64,000 bases of DNA from Tritonibacter horizontis (GTDB taxonomy: Bacteria > Pseudomonadota > Alphaproteobacteria > Rhodobacterales > Rhodobacteraceae), in NCBI RefSeq assembly GCF_001518015.1, contig NZ_LPUY01000065.1, positions 58,204 to 122,203 on the forward strand. The letters are read 5' to 3'. The notes below the pieces were generated by a model, which did no database searches, had not been told where the DNA came from, and was given only the letters and a program-made list of their open reading frames with translations. Both the position numbers and the translations under genes were made by a program. The first letter of the stretch is position 1. Every line of letters starts with the position of its first letter. Positions 37,218 through 45,600 of the stretch are shown in pieces.

Positions 37218-37961
37218 TCAGCTTTCGGACTTCAACACCCAATCTTGTGCTTTGATTTCGAGGGTTTCATCTTTCAAATAGAAATGAAAATGCTTTGCCC
37301 CGACGCCTTCCATCTTAATCCAAGGCGTAGAGTTCATGTTGTCTTGGACGTTGCCTGATATTTCGTAGAACTCACCCCATTCTGGCGCAAGCCCACCGAA
37401 GCGGCACTGGCCTGAATACCAGCCTTCGTCGTTTACTGAAGTCACGCGATATTTGGAGCAGTTTACGAAGCTGACAGCGATTTCGGGGATGTTCTCATAT
37501 TGGCGATAAGCGTAAGGATTTGGTTTCACGCGGGCAATCAACTCATCTCCGCGCTCTTCAAGCCTGAGACCCGCATCATTCGGATGAGCGTTCCAGTCTT
37601 CATTCAGTCGGATGAACTTGGGGAGGTCGTCAGTCTCAAAATGCCACGGCAAATCCGCTTTTGGTTTCCAAGTTACCCAAAGACGGTCTGGATGCCTTGC
37701 TAAGGGTTTCAATTCCTCCGTTGGCTCGTTGACCAATACTGCGATACTGCCAAGGCCAATCAGCGGCCAACCTGTAAGGCAGCTTCGCATCCGCTGCCTA
37801 TCAACTTGTGCAATCGACAAGTTACGATCTGCCACCTGAAGCACATCCCCAATCACGGGAACGTGGGTAAGTTGATCAAGCATAAGAACCGACTGAGGTT
37901 GCCCAGAACCATCGTTGGGAAGGCTGAATATGTCGGTCAGACGACCCTTCGGTTCGTGCAT
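37218..37961 (-). CDS. Uncharacterised 247-aa protein
   Basis: I do not recognise the family. ATG 37961 (MHEPKGRL) is preferred over 37991. The protein is tryptophan-rich in its second half and has a possible hydrophobic segment near residues 60-75 (CLTGWPLIGLGSIAVLV), so it may be membrane-associated. No catalytic motifs are seen. It sits at the left side of the phage/defence island. Confidence 0.55.
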   Translation of the reverse strand: MHEPKGRLTDIFSLPNDGSGQPQSVLMLDQLTHVPVIGDVLQVADRNLSIAQVDRQRMRSCLTGWPLIGLGSIAVLVNEPTEELKPLARHPDRLWVTWKPKADLPWHFETDDLPKFIRLNEDWNAHPNDAGLRLEERGDELIARVKPNPYAYRQYENIPEIAVSFVNCSKYRVTSVNDEGWYSGQCRFGGLAPEWGEFYEISGNVQDNMNSTPWIKMEGVGAKHFHFYLKDETLEIKAQDWVLKSES

Positions 37962-37991
37962 CCTCGACCCCTTGGAAATTTCTACTGCCAA

Positions 37992-38525
37992 CCACGAAAA
38001 AAGACAGTTTTTCTATTTTTTCATCATAGCAGACCTTTGTGCGCCGCGCAGCATCGGTCAACTTGGGCTCGAAGCTCCCGTTAGCCGCAAGATACGCCAA
38101 TGTCGGCTCTGGGCCGCTCTGCCGGGCAGCCAAACTCACCTCGGCGGCCAGTACGCCGCACCGATGCTACCAGTTACATGACTGTCGGCTTCGGTAGGTC
38201 GATCGCCAAATGCGGCACAACACTTTAAGTGCAGAACGGAACTCACGACGCTGCAAATCCGCATGCGCTATGCGCGCGCAACACCTTTCAGAACACGTCT
38301 TCTAGCCTTTGCCATGGCCATAGCACGGTCGCGAGTTGCACGATCCCGGCTGCTCGCAACTAACCGCCATTATAAGGGTAGGCTGCGCTCGACGGCCCCG
38401 GACGCTATTAAGGAAGCCGAGCGCATTTCCGAGTAGCAACGGTCAGGTCCACTCTGGCATCACCACATCGGGGTCCCCATGCGGAATGCCGCCGCCCGCC
38501 GCCTGCGCATTCTGGAGTTGCTGAA
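37992..38525. other. Intergenic region before portal gene
   Basis: No complete gene is supported. The last ~50 bases before 38526 read as MRNAAARRLRILELLK with a TGA overlapping the portal ATG, which looks like the 3' tail of an upstream phage gene; its 5' part is missing, so the phage module has been cut. Confidence 0.5.
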
Positions 38526-39809
38526 ATGAGCCTAATTTCCCGTTTCCTTGGGCGTGAAAAGCGCGAGGCCGTCACGACCTCAGATCCGGCCCTTGCCGAG
38601 TTTCTGGGTCAGCGCGCAAACGGTGCGGGTTTTGTGGACCCCTCCCGCGCCTCTGGCCTGGCCGTGGCACAGGCCTGCATTTCCGTTATCAGCCAGAACC
38701 TCGCCGCGATGCCGATGAATATCTATGAGCGCAGCGCCAACGGCAGGCGTGAACGCGCAACGAGCCACCCTCTGCATGGCGTTTTGCACGATCAATTTAA
38801 TCCGCAGATGACCGCTTTTGAGGGGCGTGAGTTCTTGCTTGTGTCCCTGCTGACCATGGGCAATGCCTTCGCCCGGATCGAAACGAACATGCGCGGCCAG
38901 GTCATCGGGCTCTACCCACTGCACCCGTCCACCGTCACTGTGGAGAAGCTGGACACTGGCCGCTTGCGGTATCGTGTCACCGATGCGCGCGGCACCTCCA
39001 AGGTGTTGATCCAAGAGGAAGTGCTGCACCTGAAATATCGCCTGTCCCAAGATGGTGTCATGGGCGTCTCACCGATCCAATTGGCCCGCGAAACCTTCTC
39101 TCTGGCGTTGACCCAACAGGATCAGGCCGCACGTCAGGCAAGCCGCGCGTTTCGCGCCGAGGGCGCACTGGTGTTCCCGCAGAAGATCAACAGCGACAGC
39201 AAGGCTGATGCGCTCCAAAAGATGCGCGATCGCGTGGAAGGTCAGGCCGAGACCTCTGGCATTCTGGTACTGGATGGTGGCCTTGATTGGAAAAGCCTCA
39301 GCATTTCCGCCAAGGACGCCGAGTTTCTAGACAGTCGCAAGCTCTCCAATATGGATGTGGCCCGCACGTTCAGCGTCCCGCCGACCGTTGTAGGGATCAC
39401 CGACAACGCCACCTATTCGAATGTGGACGGTGAGAGCCGGGCGCTGGTGGTGCGTTGTCTGGCACCCATGGCGCGCCGCGTCGAACAAGTGATGAACGTG
39501 GCCCTGCTGACCTCTGAGGGGCGCAAGCGATACTTTGTGGAGCATGATCTGGCGGGCCTGATGCGCGGCGATATGAAAGCGCGCTATGAGGCCTATCGCA
39601 TCGGCCGCGAATGGGGCTGGCTCAGCCCAAACGACATTCGCGCATGGGAAAACCTGAAGGGCATCAAGGGCGGCGAGGAATACCTTTCGCCGCTCAATAT
39701 GACAGTGCTGGGCGACCGGAAGGACCGAGAAGACACGCGCCCGAAAATCCGTGACTCTAATGGGTTCAGCTTCAAAGCAATCAGCCTTCGTTTCCGAGTT
39801 GTTGGATGA
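38526..39809 (+). CDS. Phage portal protein, HK97 family
   Basis: A 427-residue protein of the HK97-type portal family: VDPSRASGLAVAQACISVISQNLAAMP, HPLHGVLHDQFNPQMTAFEGREFL, a GNAFARIE segment and DVARTFSVPPTVVGI. The portal forms the dodecameric ring at the capsid vertex. The last ~40 residues after LNMTVLG look foreign and overlap the next ORF, so the C-terminus has probably been replaced. No capsid, protease or terminase genes are adjacent. An internal 237 bp (38747-38983) is repeated inside the integrase at 42734. Confidence 0.85.
   Translation: MSLISRFLGREKREAVTTSDPALAEFLGQRANGAGFVDPSRASGLAVAQACISVISQNLAAMPMNIYERSANGRRERATSHPLHGVLHDQFNPQMTAFEGREFLLVSLLTMGNAFARIETNMRGQVIGLYPLHPSTVTVEKLDTGRLRYRVTDARGTSKVLIQEEVLHLKYRLSQDGVMGVSPIQLARETFSLALTQQDQAARQASRAFRAEGALVFPQKINSDSKADALQKMRDRVEGQAETSGILVLDGGLDWKSLSISAKDAEFLDSRKLSNMDVARTFSVPPTVVGITDNATYSNVDGESRALVVRCLAPMARRVEQVMNVALLTSEGRKRYFVEHDLAGLMRGDMKARYEAYRIGREWGWLSPNDIRAWENLKGIKGGEEYLSPLNMTVLGDRKDREDTRPKIRDSNGFSFKAISLRFRVVG
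38747..38983 (+). repeat. 237-bp direct repeat, copy A (inside portal gene)
   Basis: It aligns without gaps to 42734-42970 with four mismatches over 237 bp. Three of these do not change the encoded residue and one changes Val to Leu. The reading phase is identical in both copies. Confidence 0.95.
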
Positions 39810-40167
39810 TCCTGAGTACGGGACAACCGGCGCGGACGACCAAGTAGAATTCAACCATACTTGCGGCGAATGTGGTGGGCATCTGATACCTGTCCCGACC
39901 AAAGATGGCCGGACATGGTACAGGTGTGAACATGCCACGCACTGCGGACATTCTTTGAACGCTTGTTCTTCCTGCGGCATTGGCCTGCCAGTTCGGAACA
40001 AACGAACCGGTCTAAGCAAATGCTCTTGCGGTGCCGAATACCAGAGTTGCCCCAGCTGCCAAGATGGATGGCTGGTCGAGCGGAGGGGGCGATATGGTCC
40101 GTTTCTTGGATGTGTCAGCTACCCACGCTGTAGGGGTAAGGCGAAGGTCTCGAAGTCTCAGAGATGA
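39751..40167 (+). CDS. Topoisomerase-type zinc-finger protein, probable helicase C-terminal fragment
   Basis: A 138-residue protein with repeated C4 clusters: CGECGG...CEHATHCG, CSSCG...CSCG and CPSCQDGWLVERRGRYGPFLGCVSYPRCRG, the last being a topoisomerase I-type DNA-binding zinc ribbon. The N-terminal SAFVSELLDDPEYG resembles the end of a UvrD-type helicase domain, so this is probably the detached tail of a UvrD-like protein joined to the portal gene end. Whether it is expressed alone is unknown; it overlaps the portal frame by 59 bp. Confidence 0.6.
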   Translation: MTLMGSASKQSAFVSELLDDPEYGTTGADDQVEFNHTCGECGGHLIPVPTKDGRTWYRCEHATHCGHSLNACSSCGIGLPVRNKRTGLSKCSCGAEYQSCPSCQDGWLVERRGRYGPFLGCVSYPRCRGKAKVSKSQR

Positions 40168-40317
40168 ACTCAGCAACAAGTCCGCTGCTAGATAAGCAGC
40201 CAATGAAGCGCAATCCACCAACCCAATTGTATTCCGTAGGAGCAGCCCGTTTAGAAGCTGGCACTCAACACAAAAATGTGTTCCGCTGCACTTGGGTGAC
40301 GTCTGCATCCAAGAACC

Positions 40318-41442
40318 TTGGAAAACTATTACTTTGACAAAAGCATGACACGTATATCCTTCTTTGTCGGCCCAAACGGGTGTGGAAAAACCAGAAGGCT
40401 AGTGAAAGTAGCGCGTTCTATTGGGAGATGGCCCGAACGGACTGCAGCCGTTGCAAATACGCCGTTTGTGCGATTTGAGCGAAGCAGCAAGAATCGAAAG
40501 GTTTTTCGAGTATCCCCCACCGGAATTACCAAGGTAGTCTCGGAAAACCTCAGAAACTTCTTTGATTCTGATGGTCGAGATACATTTGACGTTTCAGACT
40601 TGCTCGAAGCCATTGGATTTCACCCGGTAGTTGAGCTTGAGGTTAAACTGAGCCGGATTAAGGATTTCGATCTTGGACAAATTACTTCTGATCCGTTTGA
40701 GGTCGAAGCCATCAGCTCGGCGTTGGACGTTCTACGCCCAGAGGGAGGTGGTCAGTTCGAGCTATCTAGGTACTCAGATTCCTTCACGCGCAGCCTGCGT
40801 GGAAGGAACAGAATTCTTTTCAAATACATCCAAGAATTGAAGCGGGTAAAACTTGTTTCTTTCTATTCTCTTATCTTCCACCATCGTGAGCGTGGTCCCC
40901 AGATTTTTGCTGAGTTAAGCTCTGGCGAGCAAACGCTCATATCAACTTTTCTCTTTATACGCTCGGCCTTACCAGATTTGGGAGCGCTCTTCGTTGATGA
41001 GCCCGAGAACAGCCTACATCCGGAATGGCAACGGCGATATCTGGAAATGCTGCACATGGCATTGGGATACCACGAAGCAAAGATTTATTTGGCTACACAC
41101 TCTCCTGTTTTGGTTTCCGGAGCACTGTCCAGCTACGGCAATGATGTTAAGGTGATTAGAGTTGATGGCGATAAAGAGCATCTAGTTGAAATCAGCCGAA
41201 AATCTGGGCCTGAAAGTGTCGAAGAAATTCTTTGGGAAGCATTCGAAACGATTACTCCCGTGAGCCATTTTCTCAGTATTGAATTGTCACGTATCCTGCA
41301 AAACTTGACGGATGGCCGCATCACTCGACAGGAAGCGGAAGAAGAGATCGCACGTTTCAAAAGTCGCTCGTATGAGCGAACGCAACAAGAATTGCTTAAC
41401 CGCGTGACGCGAAACCTAGAGAAGTTCCTGCCTAATGCCTGA
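40318..41442 (+). CDS. AAA/ABC-type ATPase, PtuA-like defence ATPase candidate
   Basis: A 374-residue SMC/OLD-like ATPase (AAA_21 type). Walker A GPNGCGKT is close to the N-terminus, the ABC signature is LSSGEQT, Walker B ALFVDEPENSLHP and the H-loop ATHSPVLV. TTG 40318 is chosen because the residues before ATG 40345 (ENYYFDKSM) complete the first beta-strand expected ahead of Walker A; ATG 40345 is the alternative. Its last 8 bp overlap the HNH gene, so the two are coupled. ATPase-then-HNH order is that of Septu (PtuA/PtuB) and related anti-phage pairs. The gene is AT-richer than neighbours. Confidence 0.8.
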   Translation: MENYYFDKSMTRISFFVGPNGCGKTRRLVKVARSIGRWPERTAAVANTPFVRFERSSKNRKVFRVSPTGITKVVSENLRNFFDSDGRDTFDVSDLLEAIGFHPVVELEVKLSRIKDFDLGQITSDPFEVEAISSALDVLRPEGGGQFELSRYSDSFTRSLRGRNRILFKYIQELKRVKLVSFYSLIFHHRERGPQIFAELSSGEQTLISTFLFIRSALPDLGALFVDEPENSLHPEWQRRYLEMLHMALGYHEAKIYLATHSPVLVSGALSSYGNDVKVIRVDGDKEHLVEISRKSGPESVEEILWEAFETITPVSHFLSIELSRILQNLTDGRITRQEAEEEIARFKSRSYERTQQELLNRVTRNLEKFLPNA

Positions 41443-42079
41443 AATGACCGAGCAAGAAGCGCAATACTTCGTTGAACAGGTTTTGGATCAAGATGAGCGC
41501 AGCGCCATAAACGTTGCACTAGCTTCTCAAAATCCATGGAAACATGAAAGCTTTAATGACCCGGTTAAAACCAACCTAGGAACAGTAAAGGTCAAAATCA
41601 AAAACTTTCACTTTGAACGTGTTTCAAGGAAATGCTGCTATTGTCGCCGCTCTCTCGAGGATGCATCGATTGAAACTGACAGGGAGCACATCGTTCCCAA
41701 GGGCAAGAAGAAATCCTTGTCATATGACATTTTTAATTTGTCGCTCGCCTGCAAGCGCTGCAATATGACATACAAAGGCGAGAAGGTCGATCATATTGTA
41801 GATGTTGATACTATCGAATCTGACCTTCGGAACCCTGACCGATACCTCATTCCTCATCCGAACATTCATTCATATGAAGACCATTTAATCAGGATTTCGG
41901 TTCAATATGGCGCACAACAATTCACTTCATATAGACGCATAACGCCACAAGGTCAGTTTTTGTATGATTTTGTAAGGCTAGACAAGCTTTGCGTCGATGA
42001 ACTCGACATTGCCCAAGGCGGCAAGAAGGTTGACGAAGTCGTTGCCCAAATTCTTGATTTACCGTTAGACGGGATCTGA
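41435..42079 (+). CDS. HNH endonuclease, PtuB-like defence effector candidate
   Basis: A 214-residue protein with a central HNH domain: Cys67/68/70, then DREHIVPK with His85, Asn101, then Cys106-x2-Cys109 and Asn110 in LACKRCNMTYKG. The Cys pairs hold structural zinc, and His85/Asn form the nuclease site. It starts 8 bp inside the end of the ATPase gene. In Septu-type systems the nuclease is kept and activated by the ATPase on phage infection; assignment to Septu rather than another ATPase-HNH class is inference. The C-terminal ~75 residues are unrecognised. Confidence 0.8.
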   Translation: MPEMTEQEAQYFVEQVLDQDERSAINVALASQNPWKHESFNDPVKTNLGTVKVKIKNFHFERVSRKCCYCRRSLEDASIETDREHIVPKGKKKSLSYDIFNLSLACKRCNMTYKGEKVDHIVDVDTIESDLRNPDRYLIPHPNIHSYEDHLIRISVQYGAQQFTSYRRITPQGQFLYDFVRLDKLCVDELDIAQGGKKVDEVVAQILDLPLDGI

Positions 42080-42206
42080 AGCTGGACATCTTTTTGCGTT
42101 GGCGCCATGGCCAAGATTGCATTTGGACTCATTGCTTCCAAACTATCTCCATGCCGTCCCAAACCATACCCTGACACGCGGATTCTGGGTGTCTTAAGCT
42201 GTCTGC

Positions 42207-43418
42207 ATGAAACAGATGCTGACAACCAAATCACTCGACGCGATGCCTCCGGCGACTGCCAAACGGTACGAGGTGCGCGACCAGAAAGTAAACGGCCTGC
42301 ACGTGCGTGTGTCGACCACAGGTGCCAAGGTATTCTACACGATGGTCCGCCCGAACGGTTCGCGCAGGCGCGTCAAAATCGGCCCTTACCCTGTGGTCTC
42401 CCTTGCCGACGCCAGACGCCGCGCGATGGAAATCGCCCGTGATGTCGAGTTGGGCGAGTTCGAAAAGACCCCTGAGGTTCCCGAGGCATCGACTGACACA
42501 TTGGGTGAGATGATCCCCAAGTTCATCGAGCTTCACGCCAAGCCCAATACCAAGGACTGGAAGCGCACCGAAAGCGTTCTGCACAAGTTCGATGGATTGA
42601 AAGATCGGCCTATCGACCTGATCAGACGGCAGGATGTTAGCAAGGTGCTAGACGGCATCATCGCCAACGGTACGCCGACGCGGGCAAACCGGGCGCTCTC
42701 AGCGATCAAAAAGCTAATGAACTGGTGCGTCATGCGTGAACGCGCAACGAGCCACCCTCTGCATGGCGTTTTGCACGATCAATTTAATCCGCAGATGACC
42801 GCTTTTGAGGGGCGCGAGTTCTTGCTTGTGTCCCTCCTGACCATGGGCAACGCCTTCGCCCGGATCGAAACGAACATGCGCGGCCAGGTCATCGGGCTCT
42901 ACCCACTGCACCCGTCCACCGTCACTGTGGAGAAGCTGGACACTGGCCGCTTGCGGTATCGTCTCACCGACCCCTCAGACGCTCTCAAGCTGACCCGAAA
43001 CCAAATCGAAGGCGATACGATTTGGGGCGTTCGCGGAAAGACTGAACATGAAGTCGCAATTCCAATCGGCCCGACGTTGCAAGCGGCCCTGGACGCAGCG
43101 CCCGCCCATGATGCGGTAACGATTCTGGCAACGTCCACCGGCACACCGTGGACCTACAATGGCTTTTCGACCGTTTGGCATCGCTTCAAGAAAAAGCTGG
43201 AAGCCGAAGGCATTGTGGAACCCGGCCTGACACTCAAGGGGCTGCGGCACACCGTGGCGACCACATTGCGCGAAGCAGGGCTGGAAGAGCGCCAGATTGC
43301 CGATCTGCTGGGACAGAAAACCCCGTCCATGGCTCGCCACTATTCCCGCTCTGCAAACCTCGCAGATCGAAACCGGATCACGATGGAAACGCTGGAACAA
43401 GAAAACGAACGGCGATAA
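42207..43418 (+). CDS. Chimeric tyrosine recombinase (integrase) carrying a portal-gene segment
   Basis: A 403-residue open frame. Residues 1-~75 are the DUF4102/arm-type DNA-binding domain of P4-like integrases; ~90-175 are the core-binding domain. Residues ~177-254 are not integrase but portal protein sequence (copy B of the 237-bp repeat). Integrase sequence resumes with IWGVRGKTEHEVAIP and ends with GLRHTVATTLREAG, LGQKTPSMARHYSR. The conserved region with the first catalytic Arg (TGxRxxE) is missing, while the later R and the Tyr are present. Total length is normal, so the portal piece replaced rather than enlarged the gene. Recombinase activity is probably lost. Confidence 0.85.
   Translation: MKQMLTTKSLDAMPPATAKRYEVRDQKVNGLHVRVSTTGAKVFYTMVRPNGSRRRVKIGPYPVVSLADARRRAMEIARDVELGEFEKTPEVPEASTDTLGEMIPKFIELHAKPNTKDWKRTESVLHKFDGLKDRPIDLIRRQDVSKVLDGIIANGTPTRANRALSAIKKLMNWCVMRERATSHPLHGVLHDQFNPQMTAFEGREFLLVSLLTMGNAFARIETNMRGQVIGLYPLHPSTVTVEKLDTGRLRYRLTDPSDALKLTRNQIEGDTIWGVRGKTEHEVAIPIGPTLQAALDAAPAHDAVTILATSTGTPWTYNGFSTVWHRFKKKLEAEGIVEPGLTLKGLRHTVATTLREAGLEERQIADLLGQKTPSMARHYSRSANLADRNRITMETLEQENERR
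42734..42970 (+). repeat. 237-bp direct repeat, copy B (inside integrase)
   Basis: It matches 38747-38983 with four mismatches and no gaps, 3,987 bp downstream in the same orientation and the same reading phase. Confidence 0.95.
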
Positions 43419-43861
43419 CAAGTTGTCAAACCATTCGCCAATACCGTCAAACCATGAAAGGCTCGAAGATGATTAACCAACAAAATCAGGGTTTTGAATG
43501 GTGCCGGGGGCGGCTCCGCAAAGAAGCGGTAACAGATTGATATGTTTTGATAAAATTAATGTGATTTTCTCACGTACCCCAGAAGCTACCCCACATCAGA
43601 GTTTTGCCCTCGGTTCGATGCCTTTTAGTGGCACTTTCGTCGTCCGCGCGCCTGATTTGATCGCTGAAGCCAATCTACCATCACGCATAATGTGTTGCAA
43701 TCTGTCGCGTCGCTCAAAGCTCCTGACGCACGAACAGGCGCGCGCTGCGAACGGTGTGTGCGCAATTCGAAAATTACGCCATAGCGTAAAATGCCGCTAA
43801 TTACGTTGCGGCGTAACTTCCCTTCATTTACTCTGCGCCGTAAAGGGAGAAGCCCACGCTC
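43419..43861. other. Non-coding region with evenly spaced dyads
   Basis: No gene is supported. The right half holds three TTAC-N8-GTAA dyads at 27-bp spacing (43774-43843, listed separately). No tRNA gene or clear attachment core was recognised next to the integrase. Confidence 0.55.
43774..43843. promoter_or_regulatory. Three TTAC-N8-GTAA operator-like dyads, 27-bp period
   Basis: TTACGCCATAGCGTAA (43774-43789), TTACGTTGCGGCGTAA (43801-43816) and TTACTCTGCGCCGTAA (43828-43843). Each is 16 bp with outer TTAC/GTAA arms, and each starts exactly 27 bp after the previous one. The gene they served is not visible: an IstA fragment begins 18 bp further on. Confidence 0.65.
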
Positions 43862-44041
43862 ATGGCACGACCCCCGGCCTTTGATGGGTTTGTAGAGCAC
43901 AGCAAGAAGGTATCGCCGACGTGTCTGATCACCTTCGAGCGCAATCGCTACAGTGTCCCCGCCAGCTTTGCGAACCGCCGGGTTAGCCTGCACGTCTACC
44001 CTGAACGGCTGGTCGTGGTGGCGGAGGGCCAAACCGTTTGA
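43862..44041 (+). pseudogene. IS21-family IstA transposase, internal fragment
   Basis: A 59-codon stretch reads FDGFVEHSKKVSPTC then LITFERNRYSVPASFANRRVSL, the well-known middle-to-late part of IstA. It is on the plus strand, opposite to the IstA 5' part at 45331-44328, and is cut on the right by the IS5 fragment. The ATG and nearby AAAGGGAG are probably fortuitous. Confidence 0.75.
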
Positions 44042-44042
44042 G

Positions 44043-44312
44043 CGCCATGCCGAACAGCACCTTCATTGGGAGACAGGTCTGGATCGCGGCATCGCTGTAG
44101 GTCTGCCGACGGCCACGTCTGCCTGATGGCGCGGCCTCCCAGGTCATCTCGGGGTCAAACCAGATCGTCAGCGAGCCGCGGCGCTTGAGCGCTTCATTGT
44201 AGGCTGGCCAGTTCCTGGTCTTGTAGGGTGGGTGTGTGGGTCTGCTCATGCACCCCAGCTACCACGCTGGATTCATGACATGAATCCCTCACGGGTTTTG
44301 TGCAACAGAGTC
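44043..44312 (-). mobile_element. IS5-family fragment (left end)
   Basis: On the minus strand it begins with GACTCTGTTGCACAAAA at 44312 and encodes the transposase start ([20 protein letters not shown] at 44249), ending after KVLFGMAL near 44043 where IstA sequence begins. It is the same IS type as the fragment at 24206-24655 but intact in frame over the shared part. Confidence 0.8.
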
Positions 44313-44327
44313 GTCCAGCCGCGCGCT

Positions 44328-45331
44328 TTAAGCGTCCGGCGGAGCGCCTCGCCGATCTGCTCGGCCGTTCGTGCTGCGAGGTCTATGATGTGGCTCGGCT
44401 TCCCACACATCAGCGATCATGCCGGGCAGGTCCCGGTGCTTCGTCTCGGCCCACAAGGCAATACAGCGATCTTCCAGCCACTGGTTCAACCCGGCCAGAT
44501 CGCTGAAGACCGGCATAACCTGCCACAGGCGATTGCGTGCATCCTGTACGTTCTTCTCGACCTGTCCCTTCTCCCAGCCTGCGGCCGGATTGCAGAACTC
44601 TGGTTCAAAGACGTAATGGCTGGCCATGGATTTGAAGCGGGCATTGATGTCACGCTGTTTGCCTTTTCCAACACGATCCACGGCCGTCTTCGTGTCCATT
44701 GTCCTCGGACCAATGGCGGACAATTCCCGCTGTCATAGATCCCACGGCCGGGCACGCCGCCGAAGACGCGGAACGCATGCCAATGGGCATCGAACAGCAT
44801 CTCATGGGTTTGCAGCGGGTAGGCCCGTACGAGGAATGCCCGGCTGTGTGACAGCTTGATATGAGCCACCTGGAGCTTGACCCGTTCGCCGCCGATATTG
44901 GCCCAGTCTTCGCTCCAATCGAACTGGAATGCCTCGCCAGGCTGGAACACTAGGGGCACGTAGGTTCCGCGCCCTGTCGTTTGCTCCGCGCAGTGCCGAT
45001 CGGCACGCCACGCGCGGGCAAATGCCGCCACACGCCCGTAGGACCCGTCGTAACCCAACTTCACCAGATCGGCATGCATCTGCTTCACGGTGCGGCGTTC
45101 TTTGCGTGGCTTGCGCGTCTGCGCCAGCAGCCAGGCAGACAGCCGGTCCGCGAATGGATCAAGTTTGCTCGCCCGGGATGGCGTCTTGAACTTCGGCTCG
45201 GCCGCGCCTTCGCGCAGGTACTTTCTGATGGTGTTGCGAGACAGGCCCGTGCGCCGGGCAATCTCGCGGATTGGCATTTTGTCACGCAATGCCCAGCGTC
45301 GGATAACACTTAAAAATCCCATGTCGATCAC
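44328..45331 (-). pseudogene. IS21-family IstA transposase, frameshifted and truncated
   Basis: From 45331 the frame shows the IstA start (GFLSVIRRWALRDKMPIREIA), a helix-turn-helix and the beginning of the DDE core (FQFDWSEDW). Near 44723 the frame shifts; the continuation [19 protein letters not shown] and [30 protein letters not shown] is in another frame. Homology ends near 44400. IstB is absent. Confidence 0.85.
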
Positions 45332-45435
45332 TCCAATTCTCCCTGACCAAATCCGTCAGGGAAACGTGTTCACATGGGTCAATTCTCAGTGAAAATTATC
45401 TGGCCTACCGGGTCACTTCTCAGCGGAAATCAACA
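45332..45435 (-). mobile_element. IS21-family terminal region
   Basis: The region upstream of istA contains the repeated IS21-type terminal sequences GAGAAGTGACCC and GAGAATTGACCC (minus strand), with the outer end near 45435 (TGTTGATTTCCGC). Confidence 0.65.
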
Positions 45436-45600
45436 GTGCCGTAAGCTGACGACAGAAACCAGCCCTTGGCTGACGTCATCCAAAACTCATTGAGCATCTA
45501 TTCGCATCTCAAGGAACCTCTCGATTTAGCTGGGTGCATTTGCACTCGCAAGGACGTCTGCGATCACCTTCTGACAGCAATAAGTCAGAAGGAATCTCAG

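Noticed and set aside
40318..42079. Assignment of the ATPase-HNH pair as a retron or restriction-modification system
   Set aside because: No reverse transcriptase, msr/msd-like RNA or methyltransferase gene lies nearby.
43498..43800. 100-codon plus-strand ORF after the integrase
   Set aside because: It has no family features and overlaps the operator-like dyads; probably non-coding.
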